DNA of 64,000 nt from Pasteurella canis (GTDB lineage: Bacteria; Pseudomonadota; Gammaproteobacteria; Enterobacterales; Pasteurellaceae). A program made the translations under genes and the position numbers. Of the stretch, positions 19,805 to 29,853 are shown piece by piece. Every line of letters begins with the position of its first letter. Within the stretch, counting starts at the first letter, position 1. The stretch lies in NCBI RefSeq assembly GCF_900454865.1, contig NZ_UGTV01000015.1, forward strand, positions 1,116,001 through 1,180,000. Direction: 5' to 3'. A model generated the notes under the pieces. The model saw nothing but the letters and a program-made list of their open reading frames with translations. It was not told the origin of the DNA and ran no database searches.

Positions 19805-20452
19805 TTAAAAACCTGCTTGTTTTTCTAACTGCTCGACTAACGCATCATCTAAATTTAAAGCAGTCGCTAGTTGTGATAAAAACACAATTTCTTTACGCGT
19901 TAATTCTTGGCAAACTATACGTGCAGCAAGATAAACTTGAGTAGCAAGTGCCGTATCATTACCTACAATGCGTCCAATTTCGGCAACAGTAATTGGATGA
20001 GCAATTTCTTGTTCAACCCATTGCTTCAACTCAGGATCATTTCCTCCTTCTTCAGCGATAATAGCTCTTTCCTTTTCATCAATTTCACCGTCTGAAATTG
20101 CTGCTGCAATCATAGTACGTAAGATAATCACACTCTTATCTTCCGACTGCTGAGTTGTATTAAAAGCGGCTTCAGATAGATTTCCATCGGTTTGATTAGT
20201 GGCAGTTGACTGATTTTTTTGATAATTCTGATATGCCTGATAAGCAATACTCCCTAATGCGGCTAAAGACCCTAACTTAGTTAATTTAGCACCACCACTA
20301 CGTCCTAATACCATTGACAAAATACCAGCTAAAGCAGCCCCACCACCAAGTTGAGTAATTTTTTCTGCTGTATTCTGACTTGGCTTATTAATTTTCCCCG
20401 CAGTTTTTGTTACTGTGCCCAATACTTCATTTAAAATACGATTGAAATTCAT
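19805..20452 (-). CDS. yebE: DUF533/TerB-like inner membrane protein (YebE-like)
   Basis: 215 residues. Residues 32-70 are glycine- and alanine-rich (GGGAALAGILSMVLGRSGG), the short membrane-associated part of DUF533 proteins. A polar linker (75-105) is followed by a TerB-like helical domain with the acidic DGEIDEKERAIIAE motif near 119. E. coli YebE has the same layout. Its function is not established, though related TerB domains bind metals. The gene stands alone, with 508 bases to frdA. Confidence 0.8.
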   Translation of the reverse strand: MNFNRILNEVLGTVTKTAGKINKPSQNTAEKITQLGGGAALAGILSMVLGRSGGAKLTKLGSLAALGSIAYQAYQNYQKNQSTATNQTDGNLSEAAFNTTQQSEDKSVIILRTMIAAAISDGEIDEKERAIIAEEGGNDPELKQWVEQEIAHPITVAEIGRIVGNDTALATQVYLAARIVCQELTRKEIVFLSQLATALNLDDALVEQLEKQAGF

Positions 20453-20960
20453 GTTAGCTTTCCTTCATCAAATAACTAAATTTAGAGAATATTTAGACAA
20501 CGATAACTAGAATAAATTCCATATTCATTAGAAATTACTCAAATAAACTACAACTCAAGCCCCCCTTCAAAGTGAGATATAAACATTCACTGATGAAAGT
20601 AAAACTTCATTAGAATGCATAATTTAATGGTTTTAAAACAATTTGAATCTAGTGCATTATGAAACTCAAAGTTAGATTCAACTATCAATCTAACCTTCGA
20701 GCTCTTACTTAAAACGCGGTGAGTTTTTTATAGATTTCCTTGTGCTTTAATGATTAAAAGCAACCTTTAAATAAAATTTGAATCAAGAATAATGCTTATA
20801 AAATGACCCATTTTTAACTTTTTTGAGGTAGATCACGAAACTGAGCTTTTATTGTAAAAAAAGATTATTAATCTTTGAAAATAATGGCAAAATGAAGAGA
20901 CCCTAAATTAATCAATTTTGGTTTATTTTTATTTTTTACTTTCTTGATTGGAGGAATATC
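20453..20960. other. gene-free region upstream of frdA with alternative hairpins
   Basis: 508 AT-rich bases with no credible gene. Three things are visible. First, TTGAATCTA (20643-20651) can pair with TAGATTCAA (20673-20681), and the overlapping GTTAGATT (20671-20678) can instead pair with AATCTAAC (20687-20694). Second, AAAACGCGGTGAGTTTTTT at about 20709-20728 looks like a decayed uptake signal. Third, the FNR-like box and palindrome of the frd promoter lie at the right end. The rest shows nothing recognisable. Confidence 0.5.
20823..20876 (+). promoter_or_regulatory. frd promoter region: FNR-like box and palindrome
   Basis: TTGAGGTAGATCAC (20823-20836) matches TTGAT-N4-ATCAA at 8 of 10 positions. 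About 40 bases downstream, AAAGATTATTAATCTTT (20860-20876) is a palindrome that contains a possible -10 (GATTAT). Fumarate reductase is classically FNR-activated, which fits; a second regulator at the palindrome is conceivable. Confidence 0.5.
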
Positions 20961-22775
20961 GTGCAAACTGTTAATGTCGATATTGCAATTGTCGGTGCTG
21001 GTGGTGGCGGTTTACGCGCAGCTATTGCAGCAGCGGAAGCAAACCCTAACTTAAAAATCGCTTTAGTTTCAAAAGTATATCCTATGCGTAGCCACACAGT
21101 TGCGGCTGAAGGTGGTGCTGCGGCAGTTATCAAAGAAGAAGATTCTTATGATAAACATTTCCACGATACCGTAGCAGGTGGTGACTGGCTATGTGAACAA
21201 GATGTTGTTGAATATTTTGTACAACACTCGCCTGTTGAAATGACTCAGCTTGAACGCTGGGGATGCCCTTGGAGCCGCAAAACAGATGGTGATGTTAACG
21301 TGCGCCGTTTTGGCGGTATGAAAATTGAACGTACTTGGTTTGCTGCGGACAAAACGGGGTTCCATTTACTTCATACCTTATTCCAAACATCTATCCAATA
21401 TCCACAGATTGTTCGTTTTGATGAGCACTTCGTCCTTGATATTCTTGTTGATGATGGTCATGCACGCGGCATGGTTGCAATGAATATGATGGAAGGTAAC
21501 TTAGTACAAATTAATGCTAATGCAGTTGTGATTGCTACAGGCGGTGGCTGTCGTGCATTCCGCTTCAATACCAATGGTGGTATCGTTACAGGTGATGGGC
21601 TTTCGATGGCATATCGCCATGGTGTTCCATTACGTGATATGGAGTTTGTACAATATCACCCAACAGGCTTACCAAATACAGGTATTTTAATGACTGAAGG
21701 TTGTCGTGGTGAAGGTGGTATCTTAGTTAATAAAGATGGTTATCGTTACTTGCAAGACTATGGACTAGGTCCAGAAACGCCAATTGGCAAACCTGAAAAT
21801 AAATATATGGAGCTCGGTCCACGTGACAAAGTTTCACAAGCATTCTGGCAAGAACTACAAAAAGGTAACACTCTAAAAACAGCAAAAGGTGTTGACGTTG
21901 TTCATTTAGACTTACGCCATTTAGGTGAAAAATACTTACATGAACGTTTGCCGTTTATCTGTGAATTAGCACAAGCTTATGAAGGTGTTGACCCTGCGAA
22001 AGCACCAATTCCAGTACGCCCAGTTGTTCATTATACAATGGGTGGTATTGAAGTCGACTTCAATAGTGAAACACGTATTAAAGGCCTATTCGCTGTGGGT
22101 GAGTGTGCCTCTTCAGGTTTACATGGTGCAAACCGCTTAGGTTCAAACTCACTTGCAGAATTAGTCGTTCTCGGTCGTGTAGCGGGTGAATACGCAGCAC
22201 AACGCGCAGTTGAAGCGCCAGCTGTCAATCAAACAGCCGTAGATGCACAAGCAAAAGATATCGTACAACGCTTAGATGACCTATATAACCAAGAAGGTAC
22301 TGAGTCTTGGTCTGAAATCCGAGATGAAATGGGCGATGCAATGGAAGAGGGCTGTGGTATCTATCGTACACAAGAAAGTATGCAAAAAGCAGTTGATAAA
22401 ATTGCAGAATTAAAAGAACGTTATAAACGTATTCGCATTGCTGATCGTTCAAGCGTCTTCAATACCAATGTCCTATATACTGTTGAATTAGGTTATATCT
22501 TAGACGTTGCACAATCAATTGCAAATTCAGCAATTGAGCGTAAAGAATCTCGCGGTGCACACCAACGTTTAGATTATACAGAGCGTGATGACGTCAATTA
22601 CTTGAAACATACACTTGCATTCTATAATGGTGATGATGCGCCACGCATTGAATACAGCGATGTAAAAATCACTAAATCACAGCCTGCAAAACGTGTTTAT
22701 GGTGCAGAAGCTGAGGCCCAAGAAGCTGCAAAAGCGCAAGCAACCGAAACAAATAAGGAGAACGCAAATGGTTAA
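20961..22775 (+). CDS. frdA: fumarate reductase flavoprotein subunit
   Basis: 604 residues from a GTG preceded by GGAGGAATATC. It is the catalytic subunit that reduces fumarate to succinate in anaerobic respiration, at the cytoplasmic face of the membrane. The dinucleotide-binding [10 protein letters not shown] is at residues 11-20, and the covalent-FAD histidine is in [10 protein letters not shown] near 43. EFVQYHPTG near 230, [10 protein letters not shown] near 355 and the catalytic arginine region [10 protein letters not shown] near 390 are present. The C-terminal tail is alanine/glutamine-rich. It overlaps frdB by 8 bases. Confidence 0.97.
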   Translation: MQTVNVDIAIVGAGGGGLRAAIAAAEANPNLKIALVSKVYPMRSHTVAAEGGAAAVIKEEDSYDKHFHDTVAGGDWLCEQDVVEYFVQHSPVEMTQLERWGCPWSRKTDGDVNVRRFGGMKIERTWFAADKTGFHLLHTLFQTSIQYPQIVRFDEHFVLDILVDDGHARGMVAMNMMEGNLVQINANAVVIATGGGCRAFRFNTNGGIVTGDGLSMAYRHGVPLRDMEFVQYHPTGLPNTGILMTEGCRGEGGILVNKDGYRYLQDYGLGPETPIGKPENKYMELGPRDKVSQAFWQELQKGNTLKTAKGVDVVHLDLRHLGEKYLHERLPFICELAQAYEGVDPAKAPIPVRPVVHYTMGGIEVDFNSETRIKGLFAVGECASSGLHGANRLGSNSLAELVVLGRVAGEYAAQRAVEAPAVNQTAVDAQAKDIVQRLDDLYNQEGTESWSEIRDEMGDAMEEGCGIYRTQESMQKAVDKIAELKERYKRIRIADRSSVFNTNVLYTVELGYILDVAQSIANSAIERKESRGAHQRLDYTERDDVNYLKHTLAFYNGDDAPRIEYSDVKITKSQPAKRVYGAEAEAQEAAKAQATETNKENANG

Positions 22776-23538
22776 TCAGGCTATCATGAACATTGAAGTA
22801 TTGCGTTACAATCCTGAACAGGACAAAGAACCATACTTACGCACTTATCAAGTACCTTATGATAACCAAACTTCATTACTTGATGCATTAGGCTATATCA
22901 AAGATAAACTTGAACCAGAACTTTCTTATCGTTGGTCTTGTCGTATGGCGATTTGTGGCTCTTGCGGTATGATGGTGAATAACAAGCCAAAATTGGCTTG
23001 TAAAACATTCTTACGTGACTACAGCGGTCATATGCGTATCGAACCATTAGCTAACTTCCCTATTGAACGTGACTTAGTTGTTGATTTAAGCCACTTTATT
23101 GAAAGCCTAGAAGCAATTAAGCCTTACATCATTGGTAACCAAGCACCTGCATTAGATGGAAAACCACATCCATCCGCAGAATTAGCAAAAAGCCGTACAA
23201 AACAAACACCAGCTCAGTTAGAAAAATACCGCACATTCTCGATGTGTATTAACTGTGGCTTATGTTATGCGGCCTGCCCACAATTTGGCTTAAACCCTGA
23301 ATTCGTTGGTCCTGCGGCATTAACTCTGGCCCATCGTTACAATCTCGATAATCGTGATCATGGCAAAGAAGAACGTATGAAGATTATCAATGGTAAAAAC
23401 GGTGTTTGGAGCTGTACATTTGTTGGATATTGTTCAGAAGTCTGTCCAAAACATGTAGATCCAGCTTCAGCGGTAAACCAAGGTAAAGTCGAAAGTGCAA
23501 AAGACTTTGTAATTGCAATGCTTAAACCGCAAAAGTAA
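22768..23538 (+). CDS. frdB: fumarate reductase iron-sulfur subunit
   Basis: 256 residues from the ATG inside the last codons of frdA, after AAGGAG. Three iron-sulfur clusters are encoded: the 2Fe-2S set [11 protein letters not shown] near 58-68 with a later Cys (KLAC), the 4Fe-4S motif [12 protein letters not shown] near 155, and the 3Fe-4S set with [11 protein letters not shown] near 220. It carries electrons from menaquinol at FrdCD to FrdA. A longer upstream frame overlaps frdA and is not used. Confidence 0.97.
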   Translation: MVNQAIMNIEVLRYNPEQDKEPYLRTYQVPYDNQTSLLDALGYIKDKLEPELSYRWSCRMAICGSCGMMVNNKPKLACKTFLRDYSGHMRIEPLANFPIERDLVVDLSHFIESLEAIKPYIIGNQAPALDGKPHPSAELAKSRTKQTPAQLEKYRTFSMCINCGLCYAACPQFGLNPEFVGPAALTLAHRYNLDNRDHGKEERMKIINGKNGVWSCTFVGYCSEVCPKHVDPASAVNQGKVESAKDFVIAMLKPQK

Positions 23539-23548
23539 GGAGTGTAAA

Positions 23549-23947
23549 ATGACAGCAACAACCAGTAAACGCAAAAAATATGTGCGTGAAATGAAACCAA
23601 CTTGGTGGAAAAAGTTAGATTTTTACAAACTTTATATTGCACGTGAAGCAACAGCAATTCCCACACTTTGGTTCTGTTTAGTATTACTTTATGGTGTAAT
23701 CAGCTTAGGAAATTTAGAAAGTTTTGCTAATTTTGTTTCTTTCTTAAAAAATCCAATCGTGATTATTCTTAACATTATTACACTTGGTGCAATGTTATTA
23801 AATACAGTGACTTACTATGTAATGACCCCTAAAGTCTTAAATATCATTGTAAAAAGTGAACGTATTAATCCAAAAATTATTACAACGGCATTATGGGCTG
23901 TCACTGGACTTATCAGCCTCGTCATTTTAGTGTTTATGTATGTATAG
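23549..23947 (+). CDS. frdC: fumarate reductase membrane anchor subunit C
   Basis: 132 residues from the ATG after AAGGAGTGTAAA; E. coli FrdC is 131. Three membrane helices are visible (about 37-58, 68-90, 108-130), after a basic N-terminus with [22 protein letters not shown]. It anchors FrdAB and shares the quinone site with FrdD. It begins 10 bases after frdB and is followed by frdD in the same operon. Confidence 0.95.
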   Translation: MTATTSKRKKYVREMKPTWWKKLDFYKLYIAREATAIPTLWFCLVLLYGVISLGNLESFANFVSFLKNPIVIILNIITLGAMLLNTVTYYVMTPKVLNIIVKSERINPKIITTALWAVTGLISLVILVFMYV

Positions 23948-23960
23948 CGAGGAGAAAAAG

Positions 23961-24311
23961 ATGAAAGATACACCAAAACGTTCTAATGAACCTGTTGTAT
24001 GGTTACTATTCGGTGCAGGTACAACTGTAAGTGCAATGTTCTACCCAGTACTGGTCTTAGTCCTTGGCTTCTTATTGCCATTTGGTTTAATTGATCCTAA
24101 AAACACAATTGAACTTGTCGCGTTTTTACATACAGGTATTGGGAAATTATTGTTACTTGTCTTATTAATTTTCCCAATGTGGGGAGCGATGCACCGTATT
24201 CATCACGGTATGCATGATTTCAAAATTCACATCCCTGCAAGCGGCGTCATTTTCTATGGATTATCAACACTTTATACTGTATTAGTATGCTTTGCTGTAT
24301 TTAGTTTATAA
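23961..24311 (+). CDS. frdD: fumarate reductase membrane anchor subunit D
   Basis: 116 residues from the ATG after GAGGAGAAAAAG; E. coli FrdD is 119. It has three membrane helices (about 17-42, 55-78, 92-114) and a [14 protein letters not shown] loop near 76-89 carrying the conserved histidines near the quinone. It completes the frdABCD operon, which ends in a strong terminator. Confidence 0.95.
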   Translation: MKDTPKRSNEPVVWLLFGAGTTVSAMFYPVLVLVLGFLLPFGLIDPKNTIELVAFLHTGIGKLLLLVLLIFPMWGAMHRIHHGMHDFKIHIPASGVIFYGLSTLYTVLVCFAVFSL

Positions 24312-24325
24312 TCTATATAATCAAT

Positions 24326-24354
24326 AAAAAAGGCGGTTTTATCCGCCTTTTTTA
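24326..24354 (+). terminator. frdABCD terminator
   Basis: AAAAAAGGCGG (24326-24336) pairs with CCGCCTTTTTT (24343-24353), with a 6-base loop. Confidence 0.9.
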
Positions 24355-24561
24355 TGTTTAACATATCTTAAATTAGCAGCAATTTAATTGCATTTTTAAC
24401 CTTTTTATATTTAAAGACTAGCTGATAGTGTAAGAATTTATAGTTAAAATTTAAATTCTATTTTTATTAACTAACGTATTCTGTATTAAAAAGATATCTT
24501 AGCAAGTAGCTATCCTTTTTATTTCTATTACGTATTTACTCCATGGTCTCTTTTTACCATT

Positions 24562-25632
24562 TTAAGTACGCTTTCGACTTAATAGCCACCATGTAATTAA
24601 CAAAAACAAAATACTTGGCATCAATGCTCCAGCTAAAGGAGTCACATTATAGACTAAGCTTAATGGACCAAAAATCTCATTAACGACATAAAATAAGAAT
24701 CCAAAACAAATCCCAGTGACAATTCTCGCACCTGCGGTTACGCTGCGTAATGGTCCAAAAATAAAAGATAATGCAAGCATCATCATCACACCGACTGACA
24801 ATGGTTGAAATAACTTACGCCAATAAGTCAGCTCAAATTTTTTGGACTCTTGTCCTGTTTCTTTTAAAAACGCAATATAATTAGACAGTCCAGTAATAGA
24901 CAAAGACGTTGGTCGTAAAGAGGCAATACCTAATTTATCTGGCGTCAAACTCGTTTGCCATTCTGTATTTAATTGATTTATGGTCTTAATTTCATCATCT
25001 AAAATTTCTGATTCATTCAGTTGTGTTAAAATCCATTTACCATCTTGGTAAGAGGCAGAATTTGCATGTTTTACACGTTTGAGCTGTCGATTATCAGCAA
25101 AACTATAAATATAAACATCACTTAACTCAATATCATCCGTAATCCGTTTAATATAAATAAAGTCATTGCCATCTTTTGCCCAAATGCCATTTTTCACAGA
25201 TAATAATGATCCACCCGAAATCGCTTTTGAGCGCATATCACGTGCAAATTGCTCAGTTTGCGGAATACCCCATTCACCGATCAACATCGTCAGTATGACG
25301 AGTGGTAATGCAGTTTTCATTACAGCAAAGCCAATCTGCAAACGAGAAAAACCTGATGCTTGCATAACAACAAGTTCACTTCGACTCGCTAAATTACCTA
25401 AAGCAATTAATGCGCCTAACAACGCTGCCATTGGAAAAAAAGTTTCAATATCTTTAGGGATAGTTAATACCGTATAAAGAATAGCTTGTAAAATATCGTA
25501 GGTCCCTTTTCCCACACTCCGAAACTGTTCTACAAACTTAATAATGGCCGATAAGCCAACTAACATAACTAATGTTGCAAAAATCGCCCCTAAAATGCTT
25601 TTTCCCAGATAACGGTCTAAAGTATTCATCAT
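24562..25632 (-). CDS. lptG: LPS export ABC transporter permease LptG
   Basis: 356 residues, close to E. coli LptG (360). It has six membrane helices in two blocks (three before about residue 125, three after about 270) around a large periplasmic beta-jellyroll domain, the layout of YjgP/YjgQ permeases. With LptF and the ATPase LptB it extracts lipopolysaccharide from the inner membrane. NTLDRYLGK at the start and SRSELVVMQASG near 83 are typical. It begins 5 bases after lptF. The 250 bases beyond its 3' end hold only the frd terminator and AT-rich sequence. Confidence 0.94.
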   Translation of the reverse strand: MMNTLDRYLGKSILGAIFATLVMLVGLSAIIKFVEQFRSVGKGTYDILQAILYTVLTIPKDIETFFPMAALLGALIALGNLASRSELVVMQASGFSRLQIGFAVMKTALPLVILTMLIGEWGIPQTEQFARDMRSKAISGGSLLSVKNGIWAKDGNDFIYIKRITDDIELSDVYIYSFADNRQLKRVKHANSASYQDGKWILTQLNESEILDDEIKTINQLNTEWQTSLTPDKLGIASLRPTSLSITGLSNYIAFLKETGQESKKFELTYWRKLFQPLSVGVMMMLALSFIFGPLRSVTAGARIVTGICFGFLFYVVNEIFGPLSLVYNVTPLAGALMPSILFLLITWWLLSRKRT

Positions 25633-25637
25633 TTTAA

Positions 25638-26744
25638 CTATCCTTTTAATGCAACACTCTTATTGAGCCAATAGCGTACTTTATACATTGATGCGCTACT
25701 CCAACTATTCAATATAATCCCCAATAGGAAGAAAATAAAATTCACTAATGGCATTAAAAGACTCGCATCTAATTTCCCAGCACTCCATGCTGATTTTAAG
25801 GAGCTTTGTAATAAAAAATAAATTAAATATAATAGTAATGCTGGAATAATTTTAGCAAAACGCCCTTGTCGAGGATTAACACGACTCAATGGTACTGCAA
25901 TCAACGCCATTAAAGGGACTGCCAAAATCAAGCTTAAACGCCAATTCAATTCTGCCTTTGCCGCAGATGTACTTGTATTAACTAAAGTCCAAAAGCTTAG
26001 CTCTGCTGCATCATGATCTTCATTGTTGGTATTTTGATAACCCAAATAAGCTTGATACTCATCAAAATGAGTAATTCGAAAATCGGGAAAAGCACTGCTT
26101 CCTTCAACACGTTGGCTATTTTGTAATTTCAGAATTTGATCGCCATTAGGTAACGCTGTTAACATGCCTTGTTCCGCAACAAGCACTGAAGGCTTTAAAT
26201 TCCCTTTTTCTCTAGTCTGGAATAAATAGACATCATGAATAGTATTATCTTCTATCTTATCAATAAACAATACGAATTCATTATTGTTAGTGTTGATGAA
26301 TTGACCTGAAGCAAGTGCTCCCATCGTTGGATTTGCCTTAGCATCTTCTAGAATTTCACCTTGCTTTTGAATTGCCCAAGGTGTCAACCAAAATACATTA
26401 TATGTAGCTAAAGCAGCAGTAAAGAAAGAAAGAATTAATACAACTCGTACTAAAATACGCTGTCCAACACCACAAGCTCTCATTACTGTAATTTCACTTT
26501 CAGCATATAAGCGTCCAAAAGTTAATAAAATTGCAATAAATAAACATAATGGCAACATTAACTGTGCCATTGTTGGCATACCTAATCCAAGTAAAGACAT
26601 GACTAAATCGGCAGGTACTTTACCACTTGCGGCAGAGCTTAATACACGAACAAGTTGTTGACAAAAGAAAATCAGAAGTAGAATAAATAAGATTGCTATT
26701 TGGCTCTTAAATACTTCTTTAGTTAAATATCGGGTTAAAATCAC
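25638..26744 (-). CDS. lptF: LPS export ABC transporter permease LptF
   Basis: 368 residues, against 366 in E. coli. It starts with [13 protein letters not shown] and has the YjgP layout: three helices (about 12-33, 55-75, 100-120), a periplasmic domain, and three C-terminal helices. The coupling segment [13 protein letters not shown] near 80 contacts LptB. It forms an operon with lptG, while its partners lptB, lptC and lptA lie 20 kb away in this window. It is divergent from pepA with 115 bases between the starts. Confidence 0.94.
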   Translation of the reverse strand: MILTRYLTKEVFKSQIAILFILLLIFFCQQLVRVLSSAASGKVPADLVMSLLGLGMPTMAQLMLPLCLFIAILLTFGRLYAESEITVMRACGVGQRILVRVVLILSFFTAALATYNVFWLTPWAIQKQGEILEDAKANPTMGALASGQFINTNNNEFVLFIDKIEDNTIHDVYLFQTREKGNLKPSVLVAEQGMLTALPNGDQILKLQNSQRVEGSSAFPDFRITHFDEYQAYLGYQNTNNEDHDAAELSFWTLVNTSTSAAKAELNWRLSLILAVPLMALIAVPLSRVNPRQGRFAKIIPALLLYLIYFLLQSSLKSAWSAGKLDASLLMPLVNFIFFLLGIILNSWSSASMYKVRYWLNKSVALKG

Positions 26745-26859
26745 ATTATTGCCTATATTTTTCTTGCAATTTATATAGAATGGTCTAATTTGGCTAATTT
26801 GTTGCCGTATGATAACTTATTTTTAAACCGAAAACAGTAAAAATCTTTGAGAGGATAAA

Positions 26860-28341
26860 ATGAAATATTGTGCAAAATCGACCGCACTTTTAGATATAAA
26901 AAGTAACATTATTGTCAGTATTTTCGAAGAGGGGGAACTTTCCTCCGCAGCTAGAAAAATTGACGAAATTTCACAAGGTTATTTGAGTAAATTAATTGAA
27001 TCTAGCGAAATCACAGGCAAAATTGGTGAGGTATTAGTATTACGCCATATTCCTAACTATACTGCTGAACGTGTTTTTGTTGTCAGTGCTGGGAAAAAAG
27101 GCGAAATAAACGAAAAACAATTCAAACAAATTATCCAAAATACTATTCAAGCAGTCAAATCGACTAAAGCACAGCAAGTTATCAGCTACTTATCTGATGT
27201 TGAAATTAAAGATCGCGACCTATATTGGAATATCCGTTTCAGTGTTGAAGCTATCGAATCAAATTTCTATCAATTCGAACAATTCAAAAGCAAAAAAAAT
27301 GATCAACAAATTACATTAACCGAGTTAATTTTTAGTGTTGAGAGTGAAATGGCTCAACAAGCAATTCAACATGCACAAGCTGTTGCTTTAGGCGTCAAAT
27401 TCGCTAAGGATATCGCAAATTGCCCTCCTAATATCTGTAATCCTGTTTATTTAGCTGAACAAGCAAAAGAATTAGCGACACGTTCTGATTTAATCAAAAC
27501 GACCGTGTTAGGTGAAAAAGAAATGGCTGAATTAAGCATGAATGCTTATTTAGCAGTCTCTCAGGGCTCAGTGAACGAAGCTCAACTTTCAATTATTGAA
27601 TATCGCAATCATCCAAACCCTAGCGCTAAACCAATCGTATTAGTAGGTAAAGGATTGACTTTTGATGCTGGAGGTATTTCTCTCAAACCAGCAGAAGCAA
27701 TGGATGAAATGAAATATGACATGGGTGGTGCAGCTGCAGTTTATGGTGTTATGAATGCGATTGCAGAACTAAAGCTACCATTAAATGTCATTGGCGTATT
27801 AGCTGGTTGTGAAAACTTACCAGATGGCCAAGCTTATCGTCCAGGTGACATTTTAACAACAATGAAAGGACTAACCGTCGAAGTATTAAATACAGACGCT
27901 GAAGGTCGCTTAGTACTATGCGATACATTAACTTATGTTGAACGTTTCGAGCCAGAATTGGTTATTGATATTGCAACCTTAACAGGTGCCTGCGTTGTGG
28001 CATTAGGTGCACACAATAGCGGTCTCATTTCAACAGACGATGAACTTGCTCAAGCCTTAGCACAAGCTGCTGCAGAAACAACAGATAAAGCATGGCGATT
28101 ACCACTAGGTGAAGAATATCAAGAACAATTGAAATCAAACTTTGCTGATCTTGCTAATATCGGTGGCCGTTGGGGTGGTGCAATTACTGCTGGGGCATTT
28201 TTATCTAATTTTGCAGACAAATATCCTTGGGCTCATTTAGATATCGCAGGTACTGCATGGTTACAAGGTGCTAACAAAGGAGCCACAGGTCGACCTGTTC
28301 CATTATTAGTACAATTCTTAATTAACCAATCTGCTAAATAA
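26860..28341 (+). CDS. pepA: leucyl aminopeptidase (cytosol aminopeptidase)
   Basis: 493 residues, an M17 di-zinc aminopeptidase that removes N-terminal residues and, in E. coli, also acts as XerCD accessory DNA-binding protein and as a repressor (CarP). The catalytic domain shows [14 protein letters not shown] near 264-277, [10 protein letters not shown] near 286 and the family signature NTDAEGRL near 345-352. An uptake signal is embedded in the first codons (26881-26889). The ribosome site is GAGAGGATAAA. Confidence 0.96.
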   Translation: MKYCAKSTALLDIKSNIIVSIFEEGELSSAARKIDEISQGYLSKLIESSEITGKIGEVLVLRHIPNYTAERVFVVSAGKKGEINEKQFKQIIQNTIQAVKSTKAQQVISYLSDVEIKDRDLYWNIRFSVEAIESNFYQFEQFKSKKNDQQITLTELIFSVESEMAQQAIQHAQAVALGVKFAKDIANCPPNICNPVYLAEQAKELATRSDLIKTTVLGEKEMAELSMNAYLAVSQGSVNEAQLSIIEYRNHPNPSAKPIVLVGKGLTFDAGGISLKPAEAMDEMKYDMGGAAAVYGVMNAIAELKLPLNVIGVLAGCENLPDGQAYRPGDILTTMKGLTVEVLNTDAEGRLVLCDTLTYVERFEPELVIDIATLTGACVVALGAHNSGLISTDDELAQALAQAAAETTDKAWRLPLGEEYQEQLKSNFADLANIGGRWGGAITAGAFLSNFADKYPWAHLDIAGTAWLQGANKGATGRPVPLLVQFLINQSAK

Positions 28342-28350
28342 CAATATAAA

Positions 28351-28370
28351 GCCACTTTACTAGAAGTGGC
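28351..28370 (+). terminator. small hairpin after pepA
   Basis: GCCACTT (28351-28357) pairs with AAGTGGC (28364-28370), followed by TCTCACTC. It is weak; the stronger terminator is the uptake-signal pair just downstream. Confidence 0.45.
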
Positions 28371-28421
28371 TCTCACTCGGAAATAAAACGTTAGCATCAA
28401 AACGTATTGTGATGCCAGTAA

Positions 28422-28470
28422 AAAAGTGCGGTAGAAATGTTGAAAACTTTCTACCGCACTTTTGTTGTTT
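28422..28470. terminator. bidirectional terminator made of an inverted uptake-signal pair
   Basis: AAAAGTGCGGTAGAAA (28422-28437) pairs perfectly with TTTCTACCGCACTTTT (28448-28463), and TGTTGTTTTT follows. Both arms contain an exact uptake signal (28424-28432 and 28453-28461). It lies between convergent pepA and mtnN. Confidence 0.92.
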
Positions 28471-28483
28471 TTGCTTAATAAAT

Positions 28484-29173
28484 CTATAGTCTCTCTAACA
28501 TACCTAAGACTATTTGTGAGGATTGTTTTGCTGCCAGAGGTAAAAACTCTTCAAAAGACATATTAGCTTCTCCATCCCCCCCATCTGAAATAGCTCTAAC
28601 CACTACAAAAGGTAAGTTAAATGCATGGCAGACTTGCGCAATTGCCGTAGCCTCCATTTCGACAGCCATCACATTGGGGAAATCTACTTTAATTTTAGCT
28701 AAGGCTTCACCACCATTAATAAAGCTATCACCAGAACAAATCAACCCTCGCTTTACATTATGTCCTTGTGCTAATGCAATAGTTTCAGCTAAAGCAGATA
28801 ACCTTTCATCAGAAACAAAAGCAGGTGGGCAAGCAGGTAATTGTCCTTTGACATAACCAAATGCTGTCACATCTACATCATGATAAATCGTCTCATTTGA
28901 AATCACAATATCCCCCACGTTCAGACCAGCTGTTACTCCTCCCGCAGATCCTGTATTAATGACAATATCTGGACGAGTTAATTGTAATAATGCTGTTGTT
29001 CCCATTGCAGCAGCGACTTTACCAATACCTGATTGCACTAAAGCAACGGATTTACCCTGAATGTCACCTTCATAGATAGTACAACTCGCCACTTGAGTAA
29101 TCACTTTATTTTCCATTAAATTGGCTAAAATTTCGACTTCCTGTGCCATTGCACCCACAATACCAATTTTCAT
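28484..29173 (-). CDS. mtnN: 5'-methylthioadenosine/S-adenosylhomocysteine nucleosidase
   Basis: 229 residues (E. coli 232). It cleaves MTA and S-adenosylhomocysteine to adenine plus the thioribose product, recycling methyl-cycle by-products and feeding autoinducer-2 synthesis. It starts [16 protein letters not shown], with the catalytic Glu in this segment. NTGSAGG near 76, the substrate-binding [14 protein letters not shown] near 169 and the catalytic Asp in [11 protein letters not shown] near 197 are all present. Its start overlaps the stop of the upstream DsbA-like gene by one base (TAATG), implying translational coupling. Confidence 0.97.
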   Translation of the reverse strand: MKIGIVGAMAQEVEILANLMENKVITQVASCTIYEGDIQGKSVALVQSGIGKVAAAMGTTALLQLTRPDIVINTGSAGGVTAGLNVGDIVISNETIYHDVDVTAFGYVKGQLPACPPAFVSDERLSALAETIALAQGHNVKRGLICSGDSFINGGEALAKIKVDFPNVMAVEMEATAIAQVCHAFNLPFVVVRAISDGGDGEANMSFEEFLPLAAKQSSQIVLGMLERL

Positions 29174-29844
29174 TACTTTTGTTTTTCCTTTATTAACTTA
29201 TTCACTAAAAAATCTAATACGGCAAGGCTGTAATCATCATTATACAATGTACTTGCAGTTAATACATATCGTCCATCGATCACAACATAAGGGTAAGTAA
29301 ACACACCATATTCTTCAGTGCGTTTTTCAGCCAATTCTACTTCATGTGTAACCTTAGCTGAATAAAATGCTTTCGTAAAATCATCTTTATTTATCCCTTG
29401 CTTCTCTAACCATGAACGCAACTCATCAAAATGAGCCAAATGAGAAAAACGCTGTTTCTCTGCTGTTTCAAATAACAATAATGCTGAGAGATCCTCTGCT
29501 TTAATCTCTTGTAAAGCATAAAAAACTAAGGCCGAATATTGTGCTTTATCTGTTGCGACAGGTCGTTCTATAAGTTTGACTTTATCGAAATTAATTTGAG
29601 AGTATAACTCTAGAATATCTAGAGCTGAAGAACATACACGACAATCATAATCAAAAAAGAATTGGATCAATAATGGCTCATTTGGATTTGAAATATAAAT
29701 AGGTGTTTGATACGAGAAATAATCTTGCCCGTCTAAAAAATATTGTGGCTTATCTTCATTTAAATATAGCGAAGGCGCTCCATTAGCTGCTAATGTACTA
29801 CGACAAAAACTAAATAAAACTAAAAGAAAACCAATTCGCCACAT
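29173..29844 (-). CDS. DsbA-like periplasmic thioredoxin-fold protein
   Basis: 223 residues with a signal peptide (residues 1-19, ending TLAAN). [14 protein letters not shown] near 67 gives a CxxC active site with an unusual RV pair. [15 protein letters not shown] near 183 supplies the cis-proline loop of the DsbA/thioredoxin fold. It is probably a thiol oxidoreductase or disulfide-bond factor. It sits between recJ and mtnN; I recall an uncharacterised protein in this position in H. influenzae. DsbC is encoded two genes upstream on the same strand. The substrate is unknown. Confidence 0.75.
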   Translation of the reverse strand: MWRIGFLLVLFSFCRSTLAANGAPSLYLNEDKPQYFLDGQDYFSYQTPIYISNPNEPLLIQFFFDYDCRVCSSALDILELYSQINFDKVKLIERPVATDKAQYSALVFYALQEIKAEDLSALLLFETAEKQRFSHLAHFDELRSWLEKQGINKDDFTKAFYSAKVTHEVELAEKRTEEYGVFTYPYVVIDGRYVLTASTLYNDDYSLAVLDFLVNKLIKEKQK

Positions 29845-29853
29845 GTTAAATAA

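Noticed and set aside
24540-24561. ATGGT/ACCAT hairpin beyond the lptG stop as a terminator
   Set aside because: A 5-bp stem without a T-run on the minus strand; chance is likely.
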